A stretch of 64,000 nucleotides of DNA from Calothrix sp. NIES-2098 (GCA_002368175.1 AP018172.1:6017001-6081000); one strand, 5' to 3'; positions 42,376 through 52,010 are shown, numbered from the stretch's first letter. Notes: a model not told the origin generated them from the sequence alone. Made by a program: numbers and translations.

Positions 42376-43317
42376 ATGCGAGTAGTAGCCCTTGTACCAG
42401 GCGGAATTGGCGACCAAATTCTTTTGTTTCCGACTTTAGACGATCTGAAGCTTTATTATCCCAATGCTCAGATCGATGTCGTGGTGGAACCCCGGTCAAA
42501 GGCTGCCTACCGGGTCAGCAAGTCAGTTAACGAGGTACTGACCTTCGATTACAAAGACCGTAACAGTTTGGCAGATTGGGGTAATTTGGTGGGCATGATT
42601 CGCGATCGCGAGTACGATGTCGCCATTGCTGTGGGGCAAAGTTGGTTGGTGGGTCTGATGCTCTGGCTGACAGGAATTCCCACACGTATTGGCTATCAAG
42701 GGAAAGGAGCAGTTTTTCTCACCAAAACTATACCGTTCAAACCTTCCCAGTATTTGCCAGAGTTATATCATGACTTGCTGCAACTGTTAAATATTCAGTC
42801 TCCTTGCCCAGAATTAGCAGTCAATGTGCCAAAACCCGATCTTGAGTGGGCGCAAAACGAACAAAAGCGCCTAGGAATCAATGAAACAGGTTATGTCTTG
42901 ATTTATCCTGGTTCTAGCCCATCATCCCAAATTTATGCTGTGAAAAATTGGCGGCAAATCATTCAAGACTTTCAACAAAAGCAGCCAGATTTACCTGTGG
43001 TGATTGTCAAAGAACCTGAGGATGAACAAATTGTGCGATCGCTTTTGGAAACCTGTCATCATCTTAAGGTGACTTCCCCTGATAATATTGGCAAGCTGGC
43101 TGCTTTTGTTGGTGGAGCAAGTTTGATGCTAACTACTGACAGGGTAGCCTTGCCACTTAGCGTTGCAGTCCAAACTTATACGATTGGCTTATTTGGAGCC
43201 ACAGATCCAGCGCAGTTATTGCCCACAAGCGAGAAATTCCTGGCGATTAAATCCCCCACAGGCAAATTGGCAGATATTTCTCCAACGGTAGTTTTGGATA
43301 AAATCTGGGGTAGCTAA
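42376..43317 (+). CDS. Glycosyltransferase family 9 (heptosyltransferase-like)
   Basis: A 313-residue protein starting MRVVALVPGGIGDQILLFPTL, the nucleotide-sugar enzyme opening of GT9/WaaF-like proteins. YVLIYPGSSPSSQIYAVKNW marks the second Rossmann half. GT9 enzymes add heptose or other sugars to surface polysaccharide; the substrate is unknown. It is divergent from ispD, with about 70 bases between, and is followed by a good terminator hairpin. Confidence 0.88.
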   Translation: MRVVALVPGGIGDQILLFPTLDDLKLYYPNAQIDVVVEPRSKAAYRVSKSVNEVLTFDYKDRNSLADWGNLVGMIRDREYDVAIAVGQSWLVGLMLWLTGIPTRIGYQGKGAVFLTKTIPFKPSQYLPELYHDLLQLLNIQSPCPELAVNVPKPDLEWAQNEQKRLGINETGYVLIYPGSSPSSQIYAVKNWRQIIQDFQQKQPDLPVVIVKEPEDEQIVRSLLETCHHLKVTSPDNIGKLAAFVGGASLMLTTDRVALPLSVAVQTYTIGLFGATDPAQLLPTSEKFLAIKSPTGKLADISPTVVLDKIWGS

Positions 43318-43886
43318 CCCAACAGCACCCAAAAAGTTTATTTTTTGAGCCTGAGTTCGTGGTTTTGGGGGTGTAATAGTTTTCATTATTTACTCTTTTA
43401 TACCCCCATATATTTAAATTTTCAGAGCGCTGCGCCAGTATTCAAAATATAGACAACTCATCCCTGTATCCTATTAAATCCGCTACTTAGCGGATTTCTG
43501 TTTATTTATAGGACAAGGTTTCTAGAAAAAGTAAATTTCTTCTGAGGAAATTTGTTAGTTTCGTTAAACTTGTGGGAAAAATACAACTTGGATTATTCCT
43601 AACATCTGTAATTTACTTAACCTTTTGAGCCTGGAGGTATATTTTGTTTTCAACAAGAAATTTATAGTGTTGTAAAGATTTACGTTAAGACAAAAACTAA
43701 CAACCTCAGCCTGAATCACTGGCAAGACTCACTCGACTTTTAGGCGATCGCAAGTTATGAAAATCACCAAATTGGTTCAGCCTACAAGTGAATCGAACAC
43801 CTCAAATTAGTGTTCCTTAATATCCTATTGTTTTTGGGCAGGTGCATTTACCGTGACTGATGTTGCTCTATCCAAAGGAAAAATCA
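43318..43886. other. Intergenic region with two hairpins
   Basis: No gene is supported. TGGGGGTGTAA at 43366 pairs with TTATACCCCCA up to 43408, and a second stronger hairpin lies at 43476-43497. The rest is AT-rich and should contain the promoter of the 43887 gene. Confidence 0.55.
43476..43497 (+). terminator. Terminator of the GT9 gene
   Basis: A perfect 9-bp stem AAATCCGCT / AGCGGATTT with a 4-base loop, followed by CTGTTTATTT. Confidence 0.75.
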
Positions 43887-44648
43887 ATGGCAATTCGATT
43901 GCATGGCTTTCTTAGTAGTCCCAAGCGTTACATTCAGATTGAAAGTCAGCCTCACCATATAACTGCAATTTTTAAAAGAATCTTAAATTTTCAGTGCTTA
44001 CATCGCTGCGAATTCGTCGATGTTCATAATGCCTATTATGAGTGTGAAGCAGATGGAACTATAACTTTCTACCAAGCAAAACAAGACGAAACTTGTGAGT
44101 CAGGTATTTGGACTTATCTTGTATATGAATGTCGAGAAGGCGACGAAAAAATATTTCGCGATCCTTTGATTAATACAAATACCAATCCCTTACAACAACT
44201 ATTGGCTGGTTATCAACTACCTAAAGTTGCTGTAGATATTCATGAATATCTGAAATATAAAGATAACGGATGTGAATATCTAGATATTCACCTGCCTTAT
44301 GATTGGAATCATCAAGTAGGTAGAGAAATTGCCAATCTGCTGGTCGAGGAAGTAAAGGGATTCAAAACTTCTACTGTGTTTGCAGAAGATGTGGGTCAAG
44401 AATATATACAAGCAACTTTAGATGGATTTATTCAAGCAGCACGAGATATTTTCGTCAAAAATGGTACATTACAAGATTTTGAATCAGCTCAATATGATGT
44501 ACTAAATAAAGTTCAAATTGATGATATAGCTAACTTAATTATTGCCTATAACGATTATCGAATATGGCAGGCTGCCTTACCCAGCAAATCGAAAGCAGTG
44601 GAATTTGCTTTTAATGCTGCTTTAAGCTTTATCTGCCGCCTGAACTGA
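43887..44648 (+). CDS. Hypothetical protein (253 aa)
   Basis: From the ATG at 43887 the protein has 253 residues (MAIRLHGFLSSPKRYIQIES). A further ATG nine codons upstream is in frame. I do not recognise a family. The first half is rich in Cys/Tyr/Glu (HRCEFVDVHNAYYECEADG, ETCESGIWTYLVYECREGDEK). The second half is helical (EYIQATLDGFIQAARDIFVKN). No membrane segment or known catalytic motif is seen. It is a single-gene unit after a terminator. Confidence 0.75.
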   Translation: MAIRLHGFLSSPKRYIQIESQPHHITAIFKRILNFQCLHRCEFVDVHNAYYECEADGTITFYQAKQDETCESGIWTYLVYECREGDEKIFRDPLINTNTNPLQQLLAGYQLPKVAVDIHEYLKYKDNGCEYLDIHLPYDWNHQVGREIANLLVEEVKGFKTSTVFAEDVGQEYIQATLDGFIQAARDIFVKNGTLQDFESAQYDVLNKVQIDDIANLIIAYNDYRIWQAALPSKSKAVEFAFNAALSFICRLN

Positions 44649-44733
44649 TATAAAAATTATTTATAAGTTTGGTCATGAGTAATGGAAAGTTTGAATTATC
44701 CATTTCCCAAAATTTCCATTACCTATGACATCT

Positions 44734-45207
44734 TTAAAACATTTCAAAGAAAGCGTCATCTAATTCGTAACCTAGCATTTGTGCTAGAGATTTTAGTCGT
44801 GATTGAGTGGGTAAGCCCTGTTGTTTTAGCCAATCACTTAAAATGAAGATTTTGTGCATCAAAAATATCTCTAAGGCTTCAGGATTAAATTGAATGCCTT
44901 CTTTAGCGCTAAACTGATGCGGTACAAGCATGGCAGTATAACGGGCGAATTCTCCTGCTTTCCAATCTAATAAAAATGCTAGCCAGGGATATCTAGCATC
45001 TAAACGGACAAACCACAGCCGGATCTCAGGAACCTCTGAAAGTTCCCTTGGATCTCCTGGTTCGAGGTTATATTTGATTTCAAAACGCAGTTGCTGTTCG
45101 TGGGATGCAATCGCTTCCTCTTGTAAGAGTTTCTCAATCACCGTTGAGGCGGGCGACAGATCCAGATTGTTAATGGCGTCAGTATTGATTGCGATTGTAA
45201 TTGTCAT
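44734..45207 (-). CDS. CRR6-like NDH-1 assembly factor
   Basis: From the ATG at 45205-45207 the protein has 157 residues; a GTG five codons earlier is possible. The sequence PRELSEVPEIRLWFVRLDARYPWL, then FLLDWKAGEFARYTAMLVPHQFS, and ALEIFLMHKIFILSDWLKQQG match my memory of the CRR6 (DUF1817) family. CRR6 is known in chloroplasts as an assembly factor for NdhI of the NDH complex. That role fits an organism with the ndhCKJ operon at the start of this window. It is soluble, with no signal peptide. Confidence 0.85.
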   Translation of the reverse strand: MTITIAINTDAINNLDLSPASTVIEKLLQEEAIASHEQQLRFEIKYNLEPGDPRELSEVPEIRLWFVRLDARYPWLAFLLDWKAGEFARYTAMLVPHQFSAKEGIQFNPEALEIFLMHKIFILSDWLKQQGLPTQSRLKSLAQMLGYELDDAFFEMF

Positions 45208-45323
45208 TGACTCAGCAGCCACTATTTTATGCTCAACTGTAGGCTCGACAATTCACAGTAGCAGCTTTCAGGGAGCGATGCTAGATTTGCGGTAAATTTG
45301 CTGTCATTTTCATGGGCAAAATT

Positions 45324-45363
45324 AAAGACGCGATATTTATTAATCGCGCCCTATAACGTCTTT
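45324..45363. repeat. Palindromic AAAGACGCGAT-type element
   Basis: AAAGACG at 45324-45330 pairs with CGTCTTT at 45357-45363, with CGCGAT and ATCGCG in the interior. This resembles the ACGCGAT-ATCGCGT palindromes scattered in Nostocales genomes. Confidence 0.6.
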
Positions 45364-45426
45364 GTCTATTTGCCGAAATTTAAAGGAAATTCATTAGCTT
45401 AAGAGTTACTGGCATTCATTTCACCA

Positions 45427-45570
45427 CTAGACCTCCTGTTGAAAAGATAGGTAGTCTACGGCTAAAAATGGCATCTTGCCATCTTTGCTTTGTATTTCCC
45501 TATAACATATGCCATTAACATTGATGCATTCATGGTTTATACCCGAAGGTACAAACGCTGTGCTTTGCAT
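45427..45570 (-). CDS. Small protein of 47 residues, unknown
   Basis: An ATG at 45568-45570 is preceded by AAGGA eight bases upstream. It opens a 47-codon frame ending TAG: MQSTAFVPSGINHECINVNG then ICYREIQSKDGKMPFLAVD then YLSFQQEV. Two cysteines are spaced CINVNGIC. It is too short for most gene finders. The size, ribosome-binding site and intact frame suggest a real small gene; a RiPP-like precursor or a regulatory peptide would be speculation. I cannot name a family. Confidence 0.5.
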   Translation of the reverse strand: MQSTAFVPSGINHECINVNGICYREIQSKDGKMPFLAVDYLSFQQEV

Positions 45571-46566
45571 ATAGTTATCCTTTGTAATTTTATTTGCTCT
45601 AGTTACTTACTCCATAAAAATTAGACAGTAAATACTGAAATTGAACTCAATATTTTTTGGCTCTGATAAATATCAAAAATTAAGTTTCAGCTGTTTGTAT
45701 TTACCTGTTAGACATTATGTAAATTTGCGGACGCTATGTTAATACGTGAATATGCTGAATTTTTGCTGATTTTAGCTATGATTTCCGTGTTAATTACATT
45801 CCAATTTTTGTGAGGCAATGCTATCGAAAAAATCTTATTTTCTTTTTGCAGATTATTAAATTATATTCGTAGATTGAATTATACAAGCTAATAGATAAGT
45901 ATCTACAAATGAATAGCACAGAGGATTTCCGATTCAGGAAAATATTAAAAAAAGTTAAAAATAATTTTGCTCGGTGAGCGATCGCTAAATTCTTTTCTTA
46001 AGGTTTACTTAATAATAAGAGTCTCAAATAAACCACACTTTACTCAACCGTATTTATATCAGTTTAGCTGTAATTTTAAGAACTTTAATACTTGTCTTTT
46101 TCAGCAACCGAACTGAACTACAGCTAAGAGAAATTCAGCATTGAGAAAGCTGGAGAATGTTTTGTGGTGATGATTCAGCCTGTAAGTCTAGTACAGCACA
46201 GCCACTGCGTTAGCTCTGTGAGTGTATCAGTAGCGCCTTACACGCTTTCTCCGCATGGAAGTGACTGTAAAAAAGGTTTCCACCTTGGGAACTAGATATT
46301 AGCTAACTCCTTCAGACAAGGAACACACCTGCTGTTAGGTGGACATTACCAACCAATTTAAGCTAAAGTTGTAATGAGTTTGTTTTAGATTAGGAAGTAA
46401 CGAAACGACCTCAACCAGCAAAGAAATCTATTGACCTGTAAATGCCGTAGCGATCGCAGATAACACAGGTCAGGACACACAGTAGTAATATCTCACATAT
46501 AAGTAAGAATAATCAATTAACCCTCTATTTGGGAAAATCATCCTAACAATTAACAAACTTAAAAAT
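45571..46566. other. Long intergenic region upstream of perR
   Basis: About 1 kb with no supported gene. The right part (46150-46340) contains the GCGCCTTACACGCTTT and AAAAAAGGTTTCCACCTTGGGA elements, which resemble similar pieces near 21780 and 13415. The remainder is AT-rich. The perR promoter should lie in the last 150 bases. Confidence 0.5.
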
Positions 46567-47013
46567 ATGCAAAAACAAGCAATTACTACAAAACCAATTC
46601 GTTCTTTAGAAGATGCACTTGAGCAGTGTCAACTGTTAGGAATGCGCGTCAGCCGTCAGCGTCGCTTTATTCTAGAACTACTTTGGCAAGCAAACGAACA
46701 TCTTTCTGCTAGAGAGATTTACGATCGCTTGAACCAGCAAGGTAAAGATATTGGTCATACTTCTGTTTATCAAAATTTAGAAGCTTTATCCAGTCAAGGT
46801 ATTATTGAGTGTATTGAACGCTGCGACGGGCGTTTATACGGTAATATCAGTGATTCCCATAGTCATGTTAACTGTGTTGATACCAATCAAATTCTCGACG
46901 TTCATATAGAACTACCAGAAGAAGTTATCCGTCAAGTCGAACAGCAAACAGGAGTACGGATTACCGATTACAGTATCAATTTTTATGGTTATCGCAACTC
47001 CCAAGCCAGCTAA
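46567..47013 (+). CDS. perR: Fur-family regulator, PerR/FurC type
   Basis: A 148-residue protein starting MQKQAITTKPIRSLEDALEQ. The winged helix is RVSRQRRFILELLWQANEHLSAREIYDRL with the recognition part GHTSVYQNLEALSSQGII. The metal-binding strand is DSHSHVNCVDTNQI. The paired CxxC zinc motifs of many Fur proteins are absent, as in the cyanobacterial FurC (PerR) group. PerR represses peroxide-defence genes and is relieved by H2O2. It is convergent with the NACHT-pentapeptide gene, 13 bases away. Confidence 0.9.
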   Translation: MQKQAITTKPIRSLEDALEQCQLLGMRVSRQRRFILELLWQANEHLSAREIYDRLNQQGKDIGHTSVYQNLEALSSQGIIECIERCDGRLYGNISDSHSHVNCVDTNQILDVHIELPEEVIRQVEQQTGVRITDYSINFYGYRNSQAS

Positions 47014-47026
47014 TGGCAAACAACTG

Positions 47027-49999
47027 TTAATTTAAATCTACAGGGACAGTTGGATCGTCTTCTTGTCCTTCAATTAACCCTAGATTCAGAATATTTTCTC
47101 CGTAAATATCTGTGTTTGCTGCTGTGTTGAAAGTAGCTAAGGGAGAGTTCTCTGACACAAACCGTTTCAGGCGTTGAAACTCTTCTAAAGAGAAGATAGC
47201 ACCATTTAACATTGCAACTTCTTTCTGGATATCCGACAACAGCGCATCAAACAGGCAGGTATAGGTGAGGTTAGCACCTGTGAGGTTAGCACCTGTGAGG
47301 TTAGCACCTGTGAGGTTAGCACTTGTGAGATTTGCGCCTGTGAGGTTAGCACCTGTAAGATCTGCACCTATGAGGTTTGCACCAAGTAGATTTGCGTCCG
47401 TGAGGTTTGCACCTGCTAAATTCGCACCCATCAATGTTGCTTCTAAGAAGTTTGTTTGTTTGAGATTTACCCTAGCGAGAATCACGTGTAACAAAAATGC
47501 ACCAGATAAGTTGATTCCAGATAGAGATTGGAATCTGACGCGCTTGGCAAAAGTATTGGCTGATAAAACTGCTGTTCTCCCAATGAGCACGTACAGAGCT
47601 TGGGGATTGAATTCGGCTAAATTTTTAGGATTGCCACAAGGTGAAAAAGAAACGTTAGCTGTGCGATCGCAAGCACATAGTAATAAAAATACATTGAGTC
47701 CGACTGCTGCATTTACCTGCTCGATAGTAATGGGGTTTTGCAGAGCGTGAAAATTAGTCGCGGCTTGGTGTACTATCCCTTCATCTAACCACCGACCTTG
47801 ACAGTAATCACGCCAGAAAGACTCAAGACGTTGAAACAAAACTTCAAAGGAAAATTGCCACTTTTGTTGATGGCGTAAACCCTCAATGACAAGTGTTTCT
47901 ATTTCCTGACTAAGAATACCGTAACCGAGCAAGTTGTAAAGGTGTTGGGCAACGCTAGAGGGAGAGTCAAGGATAAATGGCGATTGACGATCTACTGGTT
48001 CTTGACGCTGGGTAAGGATTTTTAATTGGGTAACAATAGCTTCTGCATAGAGGTATTCGCCTAAATTGGGGTGAGTCAATTCAATGCTGAGTGAGTGCTG
48101 AGTTCTAAAATAAAAGCTTGGTAGAGTTGGAAGCGAAAATTCAGCAGATAAATTAATTTGGGCGCGATCGCTGTGTAAAATCTTTAAAGCCGTCGCCTGC
48201 ATCAGCTCCAGGAAATCTTGGGGATGGCGATGAGAGAGTAAATTGGCGATCGCTTCTGGTGTACGGTGGATATGAGCCGAACCCGACCGCAGGAGCATTG
48301 TTTTTGTCCCACCTGTTAGCGGATAACCCAATAACCATCGACTCAGGCGATGGTGAATTTCCCATAATAAGGGTGCGCTATTAGGAGCTAATTTTAGTAT
48401 TTCATTGTCTAACAATCCGTCACGATGTAGCACGCCCAACAAATACAGCATTAGAGGTTGGCGGACTAAAGCAGACAGTTGTGGTAACTTTGATTTCTTA
48501 GCAAATAATCCTGCCTGTTTTAAGAACGTAAAATAGTTTTGAGCTACGGGCAAAGATTGCACCATAGCCCATTGTTGAAACCAATATCTGAGATCTTCCA
48601 CATCTAAAGGCTGGATAGTAATTCTTTTAAATTGCTGCGGTAATGTAGGAGCAATTTGCTGTAAAGTTCCTATCCGACTTGTCAAAAAAATCTTATGTTG
48701 TCCTTGCAACTGCAAGTTCAGTAACTCTTGAATAAAAAGCTCTTTTGCTCTGTCACCTTGCTTAGTTGGTGGGAGTTCATCTAAACCATCAAGCAGCAAC
48801 AGACAGCGAGGATAATCTTGCTTTAACCAAGTAGCAAAATTTAGCTGTAAATCTAGCCCAAAAGCTGAATTGAGAGTTGCTACTAAACTTGTGTTGTATT
48901 TGATATCTCGCAGCCGAATGATAATCGGCATCCAATTAGGATAAAGTTCCCACGCGATCTTTGCAGCCCAAATTTGACAGAAACTAGTTTTACCACAACC
49001 AGGTTCCGATTCTATAACAGCAATAGTCTCTAAATCGGCTAACTGTTGTTGCGCCCATGTTTGTAAATCAATTAAAGAGCCAATTTTTTGACTTTGCTCA
49101 AAACTACTTTCTTCTTCTATGGGCAAACCTTTGAGGGGAACATAAATATCCGGAAGCGCAAAGGATTCTATAAATAAGGGTTGACTGAGGTTTTTGAGTA
49201 AACTAGCTCGGTAAATTTCTCTACAAATATCAATTTTGTCATCTATTGTAGGGCTGGGAGCGTTTTCTATGAGTTCGGGTTCTAAATCGATTGAATTAGA
49301 GGGGGAGAAATTTCCCAAACGCACAAATTTTTGCAGTTGAGCTAGAGGAGCAGGATTTTCAGCAATGACTTTCAACAAATAACCAGGAAGTGCGTGTGAC
49401 AAACGCTGCGTTAAAAGTTTCGCCTCAAATTCTTCTGCACCATTCGCAATCAGCCAAGCTATGGTTACATTGTTGATTTGTTGTACGAGTAACGAACCTG
49501 CTACTAAAGAAAGTGCTTGTTCTGCTTGAGTATCACTCAGTTTTACTGGGTTGAGAGTATCCAGCAACTCATGCAGGTGGCCGTCTTGCAGTGGAGATTC
49601 TATTTTTTCTCGCGAACCCTGATTCCAGATCGTGGCTCGATCTAACCAAGGTTTTTGCAAGCCGACTTCCTGCGCTAAAACTTGTTGCAAACTATGAAGA
49701 TAAGCAATTTGAAATGCCAGCCATGTTCCCTCATTACGTTTTAGGGGTTTTTTTTGGCTGAGACTACGCAAAAGATTTTCAGTCAAATGAGCAATAGCAG
49801 TAATTTCTTCCCAAACTGCTTTGAGGGGAAGTTCTAGTACCTCTGTTAGGGTACAAATATCAAATGGCATCAGGCTTTTAACTTCCATGTCCTGAACAAT
49901 ACGGTAGGCAACTCCTGCCATTTGCCCGACTGACAATTCATGAAGCCTGTGTATTTCGATACTATTTTCCGCTAACCAATGCCGGATATGAAGGTTCAT
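47027..49999 (-). CDS. NACHT-family STAND NTPase with C-terminal pentapeptide repeats
   Basis: A 990-residue protein. After about 320 residues without a clear domain, a NACHT-type NTPase begins: Walker A ESEPGCGKTSF at about 329 and Walker B RCLLLLDGLDELPP at about 402. The Sensor-like KIFLTSRIG follows at about 442, then the helical region. Residues about 830-910 are pentapeptide repeats (ANLAGANLTDANLLGANL). NACHT proteins are ligand-triggered oligomerising switches, and several bacterial ones act in phage defence. Pairing the NTPase with a pentapeptide beta-helix is a less common output or sensor arm. Its target is unknown. It runs against perR. Confidence 0.88.
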   Translation of the reverse strand: MNLHIRHWLAENSIEIHRLHELSVGQMAGVAYRIVQDMEVKSLMPFDICTLTEVLELPLKAVWEEITAIAHLTENLLRSLSQKKPLKRNEGTWLAFQIAYLHSLQQVLAQEVGLQKPWLDRATIWNQGSREKIESPLQDGHLHELLDTLNPVKLSDTQAEQALSLVAGSLLVQQINNVTIAWLIANGAEEFEAKLLTQRLSHALPGYLLKVIAENPAPLAQLQKFVRLGNFSPSNSIDLEPELIENAPSPTIDDKIDICREIYRASLLKNLSQPLFIESFALPDIYVPLKGLPIEEESSFEQSQKIGSLIDLQTWAQQQLADLETIAVIESEPGCGKTSFCQIWAAKIAWELYPNWMPIIIRLRDIKYNTSLVATLNSAFGLDLQLNFATWLKQDYPRCLLLLDGLDELPPTKQGDRAKELFIQELLNLQLQGQHKIFLTSRIGTLQQIAPTLPQQFKRITIQPLDVEDLRYWFQQWAMVQSLPVAQNYFTFLKQAGLFAKKSKLPQLSALVRQPLMLYLLGVLHRDGLLDNEILKLAPNSAPLLWEIHHRLSRWLLGYPLTGGTKTMLLRSGSAHIHRTPEAIANLLSHRHPQDFLELMQATALKILHSDRAQINLSAEFSLPTLPSFYFRTQHSLSIELTHPNLGEYLYAEAIVTQLKILTQRQEPVDRQSPFILDSPSSVAQHLYNLLGYGILSQEIETLVIEGLRHQQKWQFSFEVLFQRLESFWRDYCQGRWLDEGIVHQAATNFHALQNPITIEQVNAAVGLNVFLLLCACDRTANVSFSPCGNPKNLAEFNPQALYVLIGRTAVLSANTFAKRVRFQSLSGINLSGAFLLHVILARVNLKQTNFLEATLMGANLAGANLTDANLLGANLIGADLTGANLTGANLTSANLTGANLTGANLTGANLTYTCLFDALLSDIQKEVAMLNGAIFSLEEFQRLKRFVSENSPLATFNTAANTDIYGENILNLGLIEGQEDDPTVPVDLN
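47265..47445. repeat. 15-bp tandem repeat coding for pentapeptides
   Basis: About 12 units of a 15-base GAGGTTAGCACCTGT-like sequence lie inside the NACHT-pentapeptide gene. Near 47270-47315 the units are nearly identical. This may favour copy-number change by slippage. Confidence 0.8.
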
Positions 50000-50134
50000 T
50001 TAATTACATGGTTAATGGCTGCCTATGGCAATTATGCTCCATTTTTCAAGAGGTTGCGTAAAGAAGCCACAATCAAGAGTATCGAAGTTGTGGTTTAGTT
50101 GGGAAAGAATAGGGTTTGTGTTTACGAGCAAACT

Positions 50135-51919
50135 ATGAGCGATCGCCCTCTAAGATTATTGTTAATCGACCAAGACCCGATCTTCCGTTTAGGACTGCGG
50201 GTAGCATTGGCAGAAATTCCTAATTTGCTAATAGTAGGGGAAGTCGAAACGGATACCGCTGCTTTACAAGTTTTAGCAGAACTAGCCAAACAAGACCCTA
50301 ATCAAGTAAATTTGGTAGTTTTGGAATTAGGGAATTACCGTTCTCCCAAGCTGCAACAGCAAGGATTACAACTCTACGGGCAACTGAAAGCTTTATACCC
50401 CCATCTACCCGTACTAATTCTGAGTTCCGTGACAGAACCAGGGTTACTTTTAGCAGCAAAGGCAGCTGGTGTAAATGGTTACTGTCCTAAAGGAACTCCC
50501 GTCTCTGAATTGGTAAGGGCTATGCAAGAAGTAGCGCAAGGTGGTTCTGCTTGGTTTGGGGAGGAGGAAACTCAGCACTCAGAAATTAGCATTCAGCATT
50601 CAACCCTCCCCTTCGCCAGGCTCAGAAATAATTTGCGTTTGTCAGGAATTACTTACATTGAAACCACCCTTAACTCGGTGACAGCACAATTGCAAGTACC
50701 TGGACTACCACTAATGGATAAAGCAATTCTCGCTGGACGGCGACGAGAACTATTAGCAGCGCGTTGGCTGCTGAATCGAACGTTGACTTTACCACAAGAA
50801 AGCCAACAGGAACAGCCGCAACAATTTGTGTCATCTTCCGTGCAAATACCTTTGGTAATTCCTGCTCAAAACAGTGCCATTGCTCCATTAGATTCGCCAC
50901 AACTCCAAAATTCACCACCTTTACTTAGCCCTAGGGCATTACAATCTAATTTATTTGCAGCTTGTATTACTAATTTGCAATTACCTCTAGAGAATGTCAC
51001 AGATATTCCTTTAGAAATTGATATTCTACGCGAAGATAAAAAGCGAGAATTACTTTACTTAATTCTGCAAAAACTGGCTCACCAATTAGACGAACTGCGG
51101 GTTGCTCAAATTACAATCAATCAATTATCTGATTTAAAATTCACGATATTACACGATTTGTGGCAAGTCACCATTACAGATTTTTTTGGGAAATTCTCGC
51201 GCTTGCAAGTGGGCGATCGCCAGATAGAAATTGTTAAATTATTACTGCAAAGCTATCAAATAGTCCAAACTGAAATTCTGAATAAAATCCCTTTAATAAT
51301 AGAGCTATTTTCTCACGTACTATTTCAAACCGATTTACAAGTTGATAATACATCTTATCCAGCAGGTAGCTTGGAAGCGCGATCGCAAGCATTAATGATT
51401 TTAGAAAATTTGCTGATTCAAGTAGCTAATGGAGTAGTGCAGCCGCTACTTAACTCCTTGGCAGATTTAGAAGCGATCAAGCAAAGTTATTACGATCGGA
51501 GATTGATTTCAACGAGAGATATTGAAAGATTTAGAAATAATTTATCTTGGAAATACCGTTTAAATAATTATATAAATGAGCCAAAGGCAATTTTTGAAAG
51601 CCGCTATGAGCTATTTGTGTTTGCACCGCGTGGAATTGCGAAAACTTCAATTTATGCACCGCGTGGTCAGGAGTTAGCGCAACTATCAAATCTACCGTTG
51701 GTGGTGACATTGCTCTTAGAATTTCGCGATGCGATCGCACCTCGAATACAATCGCTATTATCTATTTTTGGTAGTGGAATTGTCTTCATTCTCACCCAAG
51801 TCATTGGTCGCGGTTTGGGCTTAATTGGTCGTGGAATTCTCCAAGGAATTGGCAGTGTTTCGTTAACAGAAAAAAATCCCAAAAGCAAAAGTAATAAGGG
51901 TACAGGAAATAGGGAATAG
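50135..51919 (+). CDS. Receiver-like domain plus DUF3685 (Ycf55-like) protein
   Basis: From the ATG at 50135 the protein has 594 residues. A receiver-like domain (LRLLLIDQDPIFRLGLRVAL at the start, VLILSS and GYCPKGTP later) spans about residues 5-125. The position of the phospho-accepting Asp is VLELG, so Asp is replaced by Glu. A Pro/Gln-rich linker follows. The C-terminal 330 residues match the DUF3685/Ycf55-like pattern (REDKKRELLYLILQKLAHQLDEL, ...YELFVFAPRG...), with a hydrophobic end. Phosphorylation-independent signalling is plausible. It is a single gene, with a good terminator downstream. Confidence 0.83.
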   Translation: MSDRPLRLLLIDQDPIFRLGLRVALAEIPNLLIVGEVETDTAALQVLAELAKQDPNQVNLVVLELGNYRSPKLQQQGLQLYGQLKALYPHLPVLILSSVTEPGLLLAAKAAGVNGYCPKGTPVSELVRAMQEVAQGGSAWFGEEETQHSEISIQHSTLPFARLRNNLRLSGITYIETTLNSVTAQLQVPGLPLMDKAILAGRRRELLAARWLLNRTLTLPQESQQEQPQQFVSSSVQIPLVIPAQNSAIAPLDSPQLQNSPPLLSPRALQSNLFAACITNLQLPLENVTDIPLEIDILREDKKRELLYLILQKLAHQLDELRVAQITINQLSDLKFTILHDLWQVTITDFFGKFSRLQVGDRQIEIVKLLLQSYQIVQTEILNKIPLIIELFSHVLFQTDLQVDNTSYPAGSLEARSQALMILENLLIQVANGVVQPLLNSLADLEAIKQSYYDRRLISTRDIERFRNNLSWKYRLNNYINEPKAIFESRYELFVFAPRGIAKTSIYAPRGQELAQLSNLPLVVTLLLEFRDAIAPRIQSLLSIFGSGIVFILTQVIGRGLGLIGRGILQGIGSVSLTEKNPKSKSNKGTGNRE

Positions 51920-51979
51920 AGAATGTGCAAATCCTCAATGGCTAATGTTATTCAGCTACTGCAAACATCGAGAGGTTCA

Positions 51980-52010
51980 GATACCCGACTTTTTCAAGAA
52001 GTCGGGTATC
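51980..52010 (+). terminator. Strong intrinsic terminator
   Basis: A perfect 12-bp stem GATACCCGACTT / AAGTCGGGTATC with a 7-base loop, followed by TTTTTG, about 60 bases after the receiver-DUF3685 gene. Confidence 0.9.

Noticed and set aside
43770..43810. Text resembling a tRNA T-arm (GAATCGAACACC)
   Set aside because: No matching acceptor stem, D-arm or anticodon arm could be placed around it.
47265..47750. A 161-codon plus-strand frame antisense to the NACHT gene, with VRLAPVRLAP repeats
   Set aside because: It is the mirror of the pentapeptide-coding 15-bp repeat and has no independent support.
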